DNA of 64,000 nt from Bacteroidales bacterium (GTDB lineage Bacteria > Bacteroidota > Bacteroidia > Bacteroidales > UBA932), in the NCBI GenBank assembly GCA_017437755.1, contig JAFRXI010000010.1, positions 1-64,000 on the forward strand, written 5' to 3'. A program made the position numbers and the translations under genes. Positions 7,137-15,752 of this stretch are shown one piece after another (positions within the stretch are counted from its first letter, which is position 1; every line of letters starts with the position of its first letter). Below the pieces are notes generated by a model that was not told the DNA's origin, searched no databases, and saw only the letters and a program-made list of their open reading frames with translations.

Positions 7137-9155
7137 ATGACATTCCAGGAAGATATCCTTCAGGGTATCCCGGAGACGTTGCCCGAGCCCAAACCATACG
7201 ACCGCAATGTCAGCCACGCCCCACGGCGCAAGGACATCCTGACCCATCAAGAAAAGATTCTCGCCATCAGGAACGCCCTCAGGTATTTCCCCGAAAGGCA
7301 TCACCAACTCCTTGCCAGGGAATTCGCGGCAGAACTCAAGGAATACGGCAGGATCTACATGTACCGGTTCCGTCCGGAAAACCCCATTTTTGCAAGGCCC
7401 GTGGATGAATATCCGGCCAAAAGCCGCCAGGCAGCCGCCATCATGGGCATGATCCAGAACAACCTCGACCCGAGGGTGGCGCAGCATCCGCACGAACTCA
7501 TCATCTACGGCGGCAACGGCGCGATATTCCAGAACTGGGCGCAGTACCGCCTCACCATGCAGTACCTCGCCACCATGACCGACGAGCAGACCCTGGTGAT
7601 GTATTCCGGCCACCCGCTCGGGCTGTTCCCCTCGCACAAGGAGGCCCCGAGGGTGGTAGTTACCAACGGCATGGTCGTGCCCAACTACTCCAAGCCCGAC
7701 GACTGGGAGAGGTTCAACGCCATGGGCGTATCGCAGTACGGGCAAATGACGGCCGGGTCATATATGTATATAGGCCCGCAGGGAATCGTGCACGGGACCA
7801 CCATCACCGTAATGAACGCCGCCCGGAAGCAACTCAGGACCAAGGGGTTGAACGGAGACGACCGGGGCGGGATGCTGTTCGTGACCGCCGGTCTGGGAGG
7901 CATGTCCGGGGCCCAGCCCAAGGCCGGCGACATAGCCGGGGTAGTCAGCGTCACCGCGGAGATCAATCCCCTTGCCGCCGGAAAGCGGTACGAGCAGGGC
8001 TGGGTTGATGAACTGCACCAGGACCTTGACCTCCTAATCCCCCGTATCCGCAAGGCGGTGGAAGACAGGGAGGCAGTATCACTGGCATACGTAGGAAACG
8101 TGGTGGACCTGTGGGAAAGGCTTGCCGACGAAGGCATCCACGTCGACCTGGGATCGGACCAGACATCGCTCCACAACCCATGGGCAGGCGGATATTATCC
8201 GGTGGGCTACACCATGGAAGAGTCGTGCAGGATGATGGCCTCGGAGCCTGAGAGGTTCAAGGAGGCCGTCAGGGAGTCGCTGCGCAGGCAGGTGGCCGCA
8301 ATCAACCGCCTCACTGCCAAGGGAATGTATTTCTTTGACTACGGCAATGCCTTCCTGCTGGAAAGTTCCCGCGCAGGCGCCGACGTCATGCTCCCCGACG
8401 GACGGTTCCGTTATCCGTCGTACGTGCAGGACATAATGGGTCCGCTTTATTTCGACTACGGATTCGGCCCGTTCCGGTGGGTATGTACCAGCCAGGACCC
8501 CTCCGACCTGGAAGTCACCGACAGGTTAGCGGTCAGGGTACTTTCGGAAATCGCCGCCGGCGCCCCGGACGAGATAGCCGGGCAGATGAGGGACAATATC
8601 CGCTGGATAGAGGAGGCCGGAAGGAACCACCTGGTGGTGGGTTCCCAGGCCAGGATCCTCTACGCCGACTGCGAGGGGCGCACAAAGATCGCCCTCGCCT
8701 TCAACGATGCGGTCCGCCGCGGGGAACTCTCAGCGCCCGTGGTACTCGGCCGGGACCATCACGACGTCTCCGGAACCGATTCGCCTTTCCGGGAAACCTC
8801 CAACATCTATGACGGTTCCCGGTTCACTGCCGACATGGCGGTGCAGAACGTAATCGGCGACGCTTTCAGGGGCGCCACCTGGGTATCGCTCCACAACGGC
8901 GGAGGCGTGGGCTGGGGAGAGGTCATAAACGGCGGCTTCGGCATGGTCGTAGACGGGACCCCCGAGGCCGATGTCCGTATCAGGAGGATGCTGTTCTGGG
9001 ACGTAAACAACGGAATAGCAAGACGTTCCTGGGCCAGGAACAAGGGCGCCCGGATGGCGGTTGAAAGGGAGATGTCGCGCACTCCCGACCTGAGGGTAAC
9101 CCTCCCGAGTATCGCCGACGGCAAAATGATTGAAAGTATTCTGGAACAACTATGA
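7137..9155 (+). CDS. hutU: Urocanate hydratase (urocanase)
   Basis: This 672-residue cytosolic enzyme converts urocanate to 4-imidazolone-5-propionate using a tightly bound NAD+ as electrophile. Conserved urocanase blocks include YGGNGAIFQNWAQYRLTM, YMYIGPQGIVHGTT, the nucleotide-binding GLGGMSGAQPKA, DQTSLHNPWAGGYYP and the C-terminal SLHNGGGVGWGEVINGGFG. It is longer than the roughly 550-residue proteobacterial enzyme, as usual in Bacteroidota. It starts 25 bp after ftcD and overlaps hutH by 4 bp (ATGA), which shows translational coupling within one operon. Confidence 0.97.
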   Translation: MTFQEDILQGIPETLPEPKPYDRNVSHAPRRKDILTHQEKILAIRNALRYFPERHHQLLAREFAAELKEYGRIYMYRFRPENPIFARPVDEYPAKSRQAAAIMGMIQNNLDPRVAQHPHELIIYGGNGAIFQNWAQYRLTMQYLATMTDEQTLVMYSGHPLGLFPSHKEAPRVVVTNGMVVPNYSKPDDWERFNAMGVSQYGQMTAGSYMYIGPQGIVHGTTITVMNAARKQLRTKGLNGDDRGGMLFVTAGLGGMSGAQPKAGDIAGVVSVTAEINPLAAGKRYEQGWVDELHQDLDLLIPRIRKAVEDREAVSLAYVGNVVDLWERLADEGIHVDLGSDQTSLHNPWAGGYYPVGYTMEESCRMMASEPERFKEAVRESLRRQVAAINRLTAKGMYFFDYGNAFLLESSRAGADVMLPDGRFRYPSYVQDIMGPLYFDYGFGPFRWVCTSQDPSDLEVTDRLAVRVLSEIAAGAPDEIAGQMRDNIRWIEEAGRNHLVVGSQARILYADCEGRTKIALAFNDAVRRGELSAPVVLGRDHHDVSGTDSPFRETSNIYDGSRFTADMAVQNVIGDAFRGATWVSLHNGGGVGWGEVINGGFGMVVDGTPEADVRIRRMLFWDVNNGIARRSWARNKGARMAVEREMSRTPDLRVTLPSIADGKMIESILEQL

Positions 9156-10639
9156 CACATATAATATCACACGCATGGCTCTCGCTCTCGAGGGTCAAGG
9201 AAATAACCGAGAACCACGAAAGGATCGAACTGTCGGAAGAATCAAGGGAAGCGATTGTCAAGTGCCGCAAGTACCTCGACAGCAAGACCGACCTGGTGGA
9301 CAGACCCCTTTACGGTATCACCACCGGATTCGGCTCGCTGTACAACGTGACAATTCCCAAGGAGGACCTGAGCAAGCTGCAGCACAACCTGGTGATGTCG
9401 CATGCATGCGGCGCCGGGGAAACTGTCAGGCCGGAAATCGTCAAGCTGATGCTCCTCCTGAAGGCCCGGTCACTGGCCTACGGGCACTCCGGCGTCCAGC
9501 TGGAAACCGTACAGAGGCTGGTGGATATGTTCAACGAGGATGTCATCCCTGTAGTATGGCAGCAGGGCTCCCTGGGAGCGTCGGGCGACCTCGCTCCCCT
9601 CGCCCACATGAGCCTTCCCCTGATCGGGATGGGAGAGGTCCTGTATCAGGGCAAGGTACGTCCGGCGGCTGAAGTCTGGCAGGAAAAAGGATGGAAGCCC
9701 CTGACTCTCAAGTCCAAGGAAGGCCTGGCGCTCCTGAACGGTACCCAGTTCATGAGCGCCCATGCGGTATGGTGCCTCCTCAAGAGCATAAGGCTTTCAA
9801 AATGGGCCGACCGCATAGGGGCCATGTCGCTTGACGCATTTGACGGAAGGATCGAGCCTTTCCTGCCCCTGACCCATCAGCTGAGGCCCCACAGGGGACA
9901 GATCGAAACCGGCAAGCGCTTTGTCAGATGCCTTGAAGGCAGCGAGATAATCCGCAGGCCCAAGGAACATGTCCAGGATCCGTACAGTTTCCGATGCATC
10001 CCCCAGGTCCACGGCGCGGTCAAGGACAATATCAATTACGTAAGGTCGGTTATCGAGAACGAGATCAACTCCGCCACCGACAATCCCAACATTTTCCCCG
10101 ACGAGGACATGGTCATCTCGGCCGGTAACTTCCACGGAGAGCCCATCGCAATCCCGATGGATGCCCTTGCCATTGCCCTTTCTGAACTTGCAAGTATCTC
10201 TGAAAGAAGAACTTACCAGTTGATTCACGGGCTCAGGGGCCTTCCCAAGTACCTGGTCGTGAATCCAGGCCTCAACAGCGGATTCATGATTCCCCAATAC
10301 ACGGCCGCATCAATCGTGAGCCAGAACAAGGGACTTTGCTGGCCTGCTTCATGCGATTCCATTCCGTCGTCGCAGGGACAGGAGGACCACGTGAGCATGG
10401 GCTCAAATTCCGCCACCAAGCTGGTGCGGATAGTGAACAACACCGAGACCGTTCTTGCAATAGAGCTTTTCAATGCCGCACAGGCACTGGATTTCCGCCG
10501 CCCCCTCAAGAGTTCCCCCATAATCGAAAGGATTCACTCCGACTACCGGAAAGTCGTTCCCTTCGTAGAGGATGACACCTATATGCATCCCCTGATGGAG
10601 AAGTCCAGGGATTTCCTTAAGAGAGAGGAATATCTATGA
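9152..10639 (+). CDS. hutH: Histidine ammonia-lyase
   Basis: This 495-residue enzyme deaminates L-histidine to trans-urocanate, the entry step of the pathway. The prosthetic MIO group forms from the tripeptide Ala-Ser-Gly at residues 143-145, seen in GSLGASGDLAPLAHMSL. Other conserved blocks are YGITTGFG near residue 54, the substrate-binding HNLVMSHACG, NPNIFPDEDMVISAGNFHGE and QEDHVSMGS. It overlaps hutU and hutI by 4 bp each. It is somewhat shorter than the Pseudomonas enzyme but complete. No histidine permease gene is in the window. Confidence 0.97.
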   Translation: MTHIISHAWLSLSRVKEITENHERIELSEESREAIVKCRKYLDSKTDLVDRPLYGITTGFGSLYNVTIPKEDLSKLQHNLVMSHACGAGETVRPEIVKLMLLLKARSLAYGHSGVQLETVQRLVDMFNEDVIPVVWQQGSLGASGDLAPLAHMSLPLIGMGEVLYQGKVRPAAEVWQEKGWKPLTLKSKEGLALLNGTQFMSAHAVWCLLKSIRLSKWADRIGAMSLDAFDGRIEPFLPLTHQLRPHRGQIETGKRFVRCLEGSEIIRRPKEHVQDPYSFRCIPQVHGAVKDNINYVRSVIENEINSATDNPNIFPDEDMVISAGNFHGEPIAIPMDALAIALSELASISERRTYQLIHGLRGLPKYLVVNPGLNSGFMIPQYTAASIVSQNKGLCWPASCDSIPSSQGQEDHVSMGSNSATKLVRIVNNTETVLAIELFNAAQALDFRRPLKSSPIIERIHSDYRKVVPFVEDDTYMHPLMEKSRDFLKREEYL

Positions 10640-11832
10640 TTATCAAGAATATAGGGCTGCTTGTGGGAATCGTTCCCGAGTCCGTCCGCCTCAAGGCGGG
10701 CAGCGCCATGGGCTCGGTGGAATGTCTGCGTAATGCCTGGCTCCAGGTCTCCCACGGCGCAATCGAGGACTTTGGACCGTCCGGCAGGGAACCTTCGGAC
10801 CCGGAAACAGTCGATGCCTGCGGAGGCATGCTCATGCCCTCTTTCTGCGACTCCCATACACATATAGTATATGCCGGAAGCCGCGACGGGGAGTTCCTCG
10901 ACAAGCTGAAGGGGCTGTCCTATGAAGAGATTGCGGCCCGCGGCGGCGGGATACTCAATTCGGCCGACCTTCTCCATGAGACGCCGGAAGACGAGCTTTA
11001 CCGCCAGAGCATGGAAAGGGTTGCGGAAATGACCGCCATGGGAACCGGCGCCATGGAAATCAAGAGCGGTTACGGACTCCGCAGGGAGGATGAGCTGAAG
11101 ATGCTCCGGGTTATCCGCAAGATCCTCGAGACGGCTCCCGCCGCGGTCAGGGCCACCTTCCTGGGAGCACATGCCGTGGGCAGGGAACATGACCGGGAAA
11201 GTTATGTGAATGAAGTGATTGCGATGCTACCCGAGGCCGCTCCCCTGTCGGATTTCGTGGACGTTTTCTGCGACAAGGGGTTCTTCACCCCGGAGGATAC
11301 TTCCAGTATCCTTTCTGCCGCTGCCGCGTACGGACTCAGGCCCAAGATCCATGTTGACGAACTCGCCGTCACCGGTGGACTGGAAGTCGGAATCGCACAT
11401 GGAGCGCTGTCGGTGGATCACCTCGAGCAGACCGGCGAGGAAGGCATCCGGGCCCTGAAAGGCAGCGGGACCATGCCCACGATGCTGCCCGGATCGTCGT
11501 TCTTCCTCGGACTCCCTTACGGAAAGGCCCGGCAGTTCATCGCCGCCGGACTTCCGATTGCCCTCGCCTCGGACTACAATCCCGGATCCTCACCTTCCGG
11601 AGACATGCGCTGGGTAATGGCCCTCGGCTGCATCAAGATGAGGCTCACCCCGGAGGAAGCCTTCAACGCCGTTACGCTGAACGGGGCCTACGCCATGGGC
11701 CTTGAAGACTCCTGCGGAAGCATCACCCGCGGCAAGGACGCCCGCCTGGTGCTCACACACCCCGGATGGGACCTCACCAAACTTGCCTATCAATACCGCA
11801 CGCCGTATATCAAAAGGGTGTTCACAAAATAG
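10636..11832 (+). CDS. hutI: Imidazolonepropionase
   Basis: This 398-residue amidohydrolase opens 4-imidazolone-5-propionate to N-formimino-L-glutamate, the substrate of FtcD at the front of the operon. The metal ligands are visible: HTH in SFCDSHTHIVYAG near residue 74, the His in FLGAHAVGREH, His in KIHVDELAVTGG, and Asp in ASDYNPGSSPSGDM. It is the last gene of the M16-ftcD-hutU-hutH-hutI run and ends 6 bp before a hairpin shared with the convergent tRNA-Gly. No hutG or hutF is present, so this strain uses the formimino-transfer branch. Confidence 0.97.
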   Translation: MIIKNIGLLVGIVPESVRLKAGSAMGSVECLRNAWLQVSHGAIEDFGPSGREPSDPETVDACGGMLMPSFCDSHTHIVYAGSRDGEFLDKLKGLSYEEIAARGGGILNSADLLHETPEDELYRQSMERVAEMTAMGTGAMEIKSGYGLRREDELKMLRVIRKILETAPAAVRATFLGAHAVGREHDRESYVNEVIAMLPEAAPLSDFVDVFCDKGFFTPEDTSSILSAAAAYGLRPKIHVDELAVTGGLEVGIAHGALSVDHLEQTGEEGIRALKGSGTMPTMLPGSSFFLGLPYGKARQFIAAGLPIALASDYNPGSSPSGDMRWVMALGCIKMRLTPEEAFNAVTLNGAYAMGLEDSCGSITRGKDARLVLTHPGWDLTKLAYQYRTPYIKRVFTK

Positions 11833-11838
11833 AAAAAA

Positions 11839-11861
11839 GCATCCCGGAGGCTCCGAGATGC
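11839..11861. terminator. Shared hairpin terminator of hutI and tRNA-Gly
   Basis: GCATC and CGGAG pair with CTCCG and GATGC around short mismatches. On the minus strand it is followed by TTTTTT, a good terminator for tRNA-Gly. In the hutI direction the T run is weak (ATTTATT). Confidence 0.65.
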
Positions 11862-11874
11862 ATTTATTGTAGTG

Positions 11875-11947
11875 AGCGGAATGCGAGGTTCGAACTCGTG
11901 ACCTGCGGCTTGGGAAGCCGCCGCTCTACCAACTGAGCTAATTCCGC
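11875..11947 (-). tRNA. tRNA-Gly (anticodon CCC)
   Basis: The minus-strand cloverleaf has acceptor stem GCGGAAT/ATTCCGC, D-arm TTAGCTCAGTTGGTAGAGC, anticodon stem GCGGC/GCCGC with loop TTCCCAA (anticodon CCC), and T-arm GAGTTCGAACCTC. The discriminator is T and no CCA is encoded, unlike the tRNA-Arg at 1856. It is a single gene with no partner tRNA. Confidence 0.93.
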
Positions 11948-12003
11948 AAATCCCATCGGGATTACAAATATACGTACATTTTTGGAATTGACAATGTTTT
12001 TTG

Positions 12004-13062
12004 TCAAAAAGAGTATTCCGTGACATTCTTGACACCGGGTATTCCGTAATATGATTCCACGATATCTCCCTTTACATATACGCATCGGCCAAGCAGTTCG
12101 GGATTGCCCACCAGGTTCAGGGCATCACGTACCGGGCCCTTTTTCAGTTCAACGGAAAGGCACGAGGCCTTGTCCAGCACCGACGAGCGGGAGGCGATGG
12201 CCAGATGGGTATCCTTTGTGAATACCGGTCCGGTGTTCATGGACGATCCGGCCGAGGTAAGGTCTCCTCCCACAATGTATCCCTTTACCCAGACTCCCGT
12301 CAGGCCGGCCGACGCGGTGGCCTGGATTATACTGAGGGCATGCCCTGGATCCGACCCCGGCGATAGTTCCTCCCCGGGGAAGTCTTCGTTTATCCAGGTC
12401 TTGGAAGTATCCACCTCAACCGACAGCCCGTCTCCGTCCACGGCAGATGACGACAGGCCCAGGTCAAGCACTTCCCTTGCCGACAACGTCCTGGTTACCA
12501 ACAGCTTGTCCTCTATGGCCGAATGCAGCGACACTGACACTTTCCCGGGCATGAAGTATCCCGTCCTCCTCTCCTCGAACGAATAGGAAAGCGCTCCCCC
12601 GGCCGACTGCACAAGGATATTCCCACCTGGGCAGGAATCGGAAAAATCCTTCCCTACCCGAAGACGCAGTCCCGAATTCAACATGGTGCAGTGGAGGCAG
12701 ATGCAGTTCTTTCCGCCTTTACGGACCACCGCCACCTGGTCGTCGCCGTAAAGCGGGGCCGAAAAGGACGGTTCCCTGAACACCGACGAACGGACCGACA
12801 CCGAATAGCTTCCCTCCTGGAGCATCATCCTGTCGGGAGAATCCCCGTATTTACCTTCATACAGTACCTTTCCGGAGGAGTTGCACACCTTCAGGATGAA
12901 TTCATTGGTATCAGGCACTTCCGACGCCCCCCTGGTAGCTACGTAATCCTGGTCTGAAATCTTCCAGGAGAGTTCTCCGGTCCCCGATCCGGAGGTAAGG
13001 AAATCCGAACATGAGAGCGCCGCCGCTACGGCCGCCAAACTCCACAAATACGCTGTTTTCAT
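12004..13062 (-). CDS. Lipoprotein with DUF4493-like and C-terminal DUF6359-like domains
   Basis: Start set at the ATG at 13062 (MKTAYLWSLAAVAAALSC, SPII signal, Cys 18). The frame is open 44 codons further up, but that stretch covers the promoter box at 13074-13081. Of 352 residues, about 25-250 resemble DUF4493, with WKISDQDY and a carbohydrate-module-like beta pattern. About 260-352 resemble DUF6359 (WVKGYIVGGDL, VYVKGDIVESYYGIPGVKNV), an OB-like fold found in Bacteroidota surface proteins and next to secreted nucleases. It is likely a surface-exposed lipoprotein of unknown ligand, and it stands alone between tRNA-Gly and the helicase. Both domain names are from pattern memory. Confidence 0.7.
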   Translation of the reverse strand: MKTAYLWSLAAVAAALSCSDFLTSGSGTGELSWKISDQDYVATRGASEVPDTNEFILKVCNSSGKVLYEGKYGDSPDRMMLQEGSYSVSVRSSVFREPSFSAPLYGDDQVAVVRKGGKNCICLHCTMLNSGLRLRVGKDFSDSCPGGNILVQSAGGALSYSFEERRTGYFMPGKVSVSLHSAIEDKLLVTRTLSAREVLDLGLSSSAVDGDGLSVEVDTSKTWINEDFPGEELSPGSDPGHALSIIQATASAGLTGVWVKGYIVGGDLTSAGSSMNTGPVFTKDTHLAIASRSSVLDKASCLSVELKKGPVRDALNLVGNPELLGRCVYVKGDIVESYYGIPGVKNVTEYSF

Positions 13063-13073
13063 AGTTTTTTTGC

Positions 13074-13081
13074 CAAATGTA
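13074..13081 (-). promoter_or_regulatory. -7 box TACATTTG, 11 nt before the lipoprotein ATG
   Basis: A perfect TAnnTTTG on the minus strand. The 11 nt to the ATG at 13062 imply a leader of only about 5 nt. No good -33 TTTG is seen at the expected distance. This box also shows that the longer upstream frame is not translated. Confidence 0.55.
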
Positions 13082-13156
13082 ATGCGCGGCGGCCAAGGGG
13101 ATGATAAGAAACAGAAATTTATTTGTGGTTTTAATAAAACCATACCCCCAGGGACG

Positions 13157-13191
13157 AAAAACGTGGCGGTTGCATCACTGCGACCGCCACG
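13157..13191 (-). terminator. Terminator behind the PcrA/UvrD helicase gene
   Basis: CGTGGCGGT pairs with ACCGCCACG (13162-13191), extended by further pairs in the loop. On the minus strand it is followed by TTTTT (13157-13161). It lies 56 bp past the helicase stop. A second inverted repeat, GGTTTTA/TAAAACC, sits at 13127-13141. Confidence 0.7.
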
Positions 13192-13246
13192 CACTAACCT
13201 AAACTTAAACTATGAAAAACTTCAATGCAAATTTAATCAAATCACG

Positions 13247-15667
13247 TTAATCTGCAATAGGCAGGCGACGTATTTTTGCATATTTCAGCAGCAAAATCTT
13301 CTGTCCATAGGCGTCAAACGCGATTTTGGCCTTCATTTCAGGAGCCTCACCGGTGATTTCCAGGATACGGCCGGTACCAAAACGGTTGTGCTCTATCCTG
13401 TCGCCGGTCCTCAGTTCGCCGGGAGGGGTGGGGATGAATTCCGAATCCGGAATCTTGGGCGGAAGGTTGTGATTGAGGGCGTTGACAGTTGGCCTCACCG
13501 TGGCCACCGGACGCGGATGGACCTCCCTGACCGGAGTCCTGTCGGTCCTGCTCCCAAAACGGAAACGCCCGGGCATGTAATCATCGGTGCCGCCTCCCCT
13601 TGACTCCTCCTGCCCTTCACTCCTGAGCGGATTTGCCACATATCTGGGATCGATCTCCCTCAGGAACCGGCTGGGACGGTTGGATTCGTGCTTGCCGTTA
13701 CGCATCCTGGTTTCAGCAAAAGTGAGGGTGACAGCCTTCTTTGCACGCGTAAGGGCAACATAGAACAGCCTCCTCTCCTCCTCCAGTTCGCTTTCCGACA
13801 GCATCAGCCCTCCGGAGGGGAACAGGTTCTCCTCCATTCCGGACACGAACACATAGGGGAATTCCAGTCCCTTTGCGGAGTGGACCGTCATCAGTGCAAT
13901 CTTGTTGGAAGAATCATCGTCGTCCACGTCGGCATTGCTCAGAAGGGATATATCTTCCAGGAAATCAGACAGCAAAACCGGCGGGATATCAGCCTCATCC
14001 ACCTCATCGGCCGAGGAAACCGTTCCGTCCACTATCAGGGAGGCGACGTAATCCTCGTCACGTCCCTCCCTGAAGGAAGCTATGCTGTTGAGCAGTTCCT
14101 CTATGTTGGCCGCCCTGGACTGGGCCTCCACGGAATTGTCCTCCTTGTACATCCTGTAAAGGCCGCTTTCCGAAGCCAGCGAGGCGGCCACCCTGTGGGC
14201 ATCGGTATCCACAGCCTCAGAAGCGGCCTTCAACATCATCCCGCGGAAAGAACGGAGCCTGTCGATGGCGGCAGGCCTGAGTCCGAATTCCACAAGCCCC
14301 TCTTTCCCGACCGCCTCCATCAGGGACAGGCCCCAGGTCCTGGCGGCTTCATCCAGGGCATGAAGGGTGGTGTCGCCGATTCCCCTGGCCGGGGTGTTCA
14401 CTATCCTGCGGAACGAGACGTCGTCGGCGGGATTGACGGCCAGCTTGAGGTATGCCATCATGTCCTTTACCTCGGCCCTGTCGAAGAAGGAGTTGCCGGA
14501 CCAGATCATGTACGGAAGGTTCCTCTTACGGAGTGCCTCCTCCAGCGCACGGGACTGGGCATTTGTCCTGTAAAGGATGGCAAAATCCTGATATTCAGCA
14601 GAATACTCCCTAATCCTGGAGACTATATCCGAGGCTATGAGGGTTGCCTCCTCCTGCTCGGTATAGGCCCTGATGAGCCTGAGTTTCTCGCCGTTCCCCG
14701 CCATTGCCACGCAATCCTTGGGAATCCTGGCGGTGTTCTTGGCTATCAGCGAATTGGCCGCCTCCACAATGTTCCGGGTGGACCGGTAGTTGCTCACCAG
14801 GCGGAACAGGCTGCACTCGGGATAGTCCTTCCTGAAATTGAGGATATTCTCTATCTTGGCGCCGCGGAACGCGTATATCGACTGCGAATCGTCACCCACC
14901 ACGCAGATGTTGGCCCTGCCGGTGCGGAGTTTCATGAAATCGCCAAGCTTCTTAAGTATCACATACTGGGCGAGGTTGGTATCCTGGTACTCGTCCACCA
15001 GGATATGGTCAAAGCGGCTTCCGATGTCCTCCAGGGCCTCGGGGCAGTCCCTCAGCAAGATGTTCATATTCAGGAGGATATCATCAAAATCCATCACCCC
15101 TGACTTGCGGCAGAGTTCCTCGTACAGTTTGAACACCCTCCAGGTGTCAGGCCTCTTGGCGATACGGTCGTTGGTTATGGCGGCGGTGTTCCTGGAATAT
15201 GCCGACGCCGTGCACAGGTTGTTCTTGGCCTTTGAAATCCTGGAAAGAATGTCCCTGGGCTTGTAGACCTTCTCGTCCAGGCCCAGTTCCCTCACGCACT
15301 TCTTGATGGCGCTCTGGGAATCGGACTCGTCGTAGATGGTGAATGACCGCGGGTACCCAAGCTTGTCGGACCAGTCCCTCAGGAAACGGATGAAAACCGA
15401 ATGGAAAGTCCCCATATACAGCCTCCTGGCCTTCCTTTCCCCCACCATGGCTGCTATCCTCTCCTTCATTTCCGAGGCAGCCTTCTTGGTGAAAGTAAGG
15501 GCCAGGATCCTTTCCGGCTCCGTCCCCTTCCCTATCAGATATGCAATCCGGCTGGTAAGAACCCTCGTCTTTCCCGAACCCGCCCCGGCCACTATGAGAA
15601 CCGGTCCTTCCACACACTCAACGGCCCTTCTCTGCTCTTCGTTGAGACCTTCTGGCAAAGTGCTCAT
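13247..15667 (-). CDS. pcrA: UvrD/PcrA-type superfamily I DNA helicase
   Basis: This 806-residue 3'-5' helicase is used in DNA repair and replication-fork maintenance. It shows the SF1A motifs in order: Q-motif LNEEQRRAV, Walker A VAGAGSGKTRVL (near residue 28), Walker B LVDEYQDTN, motif III GDDSQSIYAFRGA, motif IV YRTNAQSRALEEAL, motif V MTVHSAKGLEFPYVF and motif VI VALTRAKKAVTL. The C-terminal segment GDRIEHNRFGTGRILEI is the Tudor-like RNA polymerase-binding tail typical of PcrA. It begins 20 nt after a TATTTTCG box (15687-15694) and faces the nqr operon divergently. Whether it should be called PcrA or UvrD cannot be told from motifs alone. Confidence 0.93.
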   Translation of the reverse strand: MSTLPEGLNEEQRRAVECVEGPVLIVAGAGSGKTRVLTSRIAYLIGKGTEPERILALTFTKKAASEMKERIAAMVGERKARRLYMGTFHSVFIRFLRDWSDKLGYPRSFTIYDESDSQSAIKKCVRELGLDEKVYKPRDILSRISKAKNNLCTASAYSRNTAAITNDRIAKRPDTWRVFKLYEELCRKSGVMDFDDILLNMNILLRDCPEALEDIGSRFDHILVDEYQDTNLAQYVILKKLGDFMKLRTGRANICVVGDDSQSIYAFRGAKIENILNFRKDYPECSLFRLVSNYRSTRNIVEAANSLIAKNTARIPKDCVAMAGNGEKLRLIRAYTEQEEATLIASDIVSRIREYSAEYQDFAILYRTNAQSRALEEALRKRNLPYMIWSGNSFFDRAEVKDMMAYLKLAVNPADDVSFRRIVNTPARGIGDTTLHALDEAARTWGLSLMEAVGKEGLVEFGLRPAAIDRLRSFRGMMLKAASEAVDTDAHRVAASLASESGLYRMYKEDNSVEAQSRAANIEELLNSIASFREGRDEDYVASLIVDGTVSSADEVDEADIPPVLLSDFLEDISLLSNADVDDDDSSNKIALMTVHSAKGLEFPYVFVSGMEENLFPSGGLMLSESELEEERRLFYVALTRAKKAVTLTFAETRMRNGKHESNRPSRFLREIDPRYVANPLRSEGQEESRGGGTDDYMPGRFRFGSRTDRTPVREVHPRPVATVRPTVNALNHNLPPKIPDSEFIPTPPGELRTGDRIEHNRFGTGRILEITGEAPEMKAKIAFDAYGQKILLLKYAKIRRLPIAD

Positions 15668-15686
15668 TCTTCATCCTAATTTTCCA

Positions 15687-15715
15687 CGAAAATACAAAAA
15701 AAATATCTATCTTCG
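15687..15715. promoter_or_regulatory. Divergent -7 boxes for pcrA (-) and nqrA (+)
   Basis: On the minus strand TATTTTCG (15687-15694) precedes pcrA; on the plus strand TATCTTCG (15708-15715) precedes nqrA by 37 nt. Both match TAnnTTTG at 7 of 8 positions. No convincing -33 elements are seen, so both calls are moderate. Confidence 0.4.
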
Positions 15716-15752
15716 CGACGTATTTTGCGATACTTGAATAACAATTACAATA

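Noticed and set aside
13688-15103. A 471-codon plus-strand ORF opposite the PcrA/UvrD helicase
   Set aside because: Antisense shadow of a gene showing all SF1 motifs; no promoter or recognisable domain in the shadow frame.
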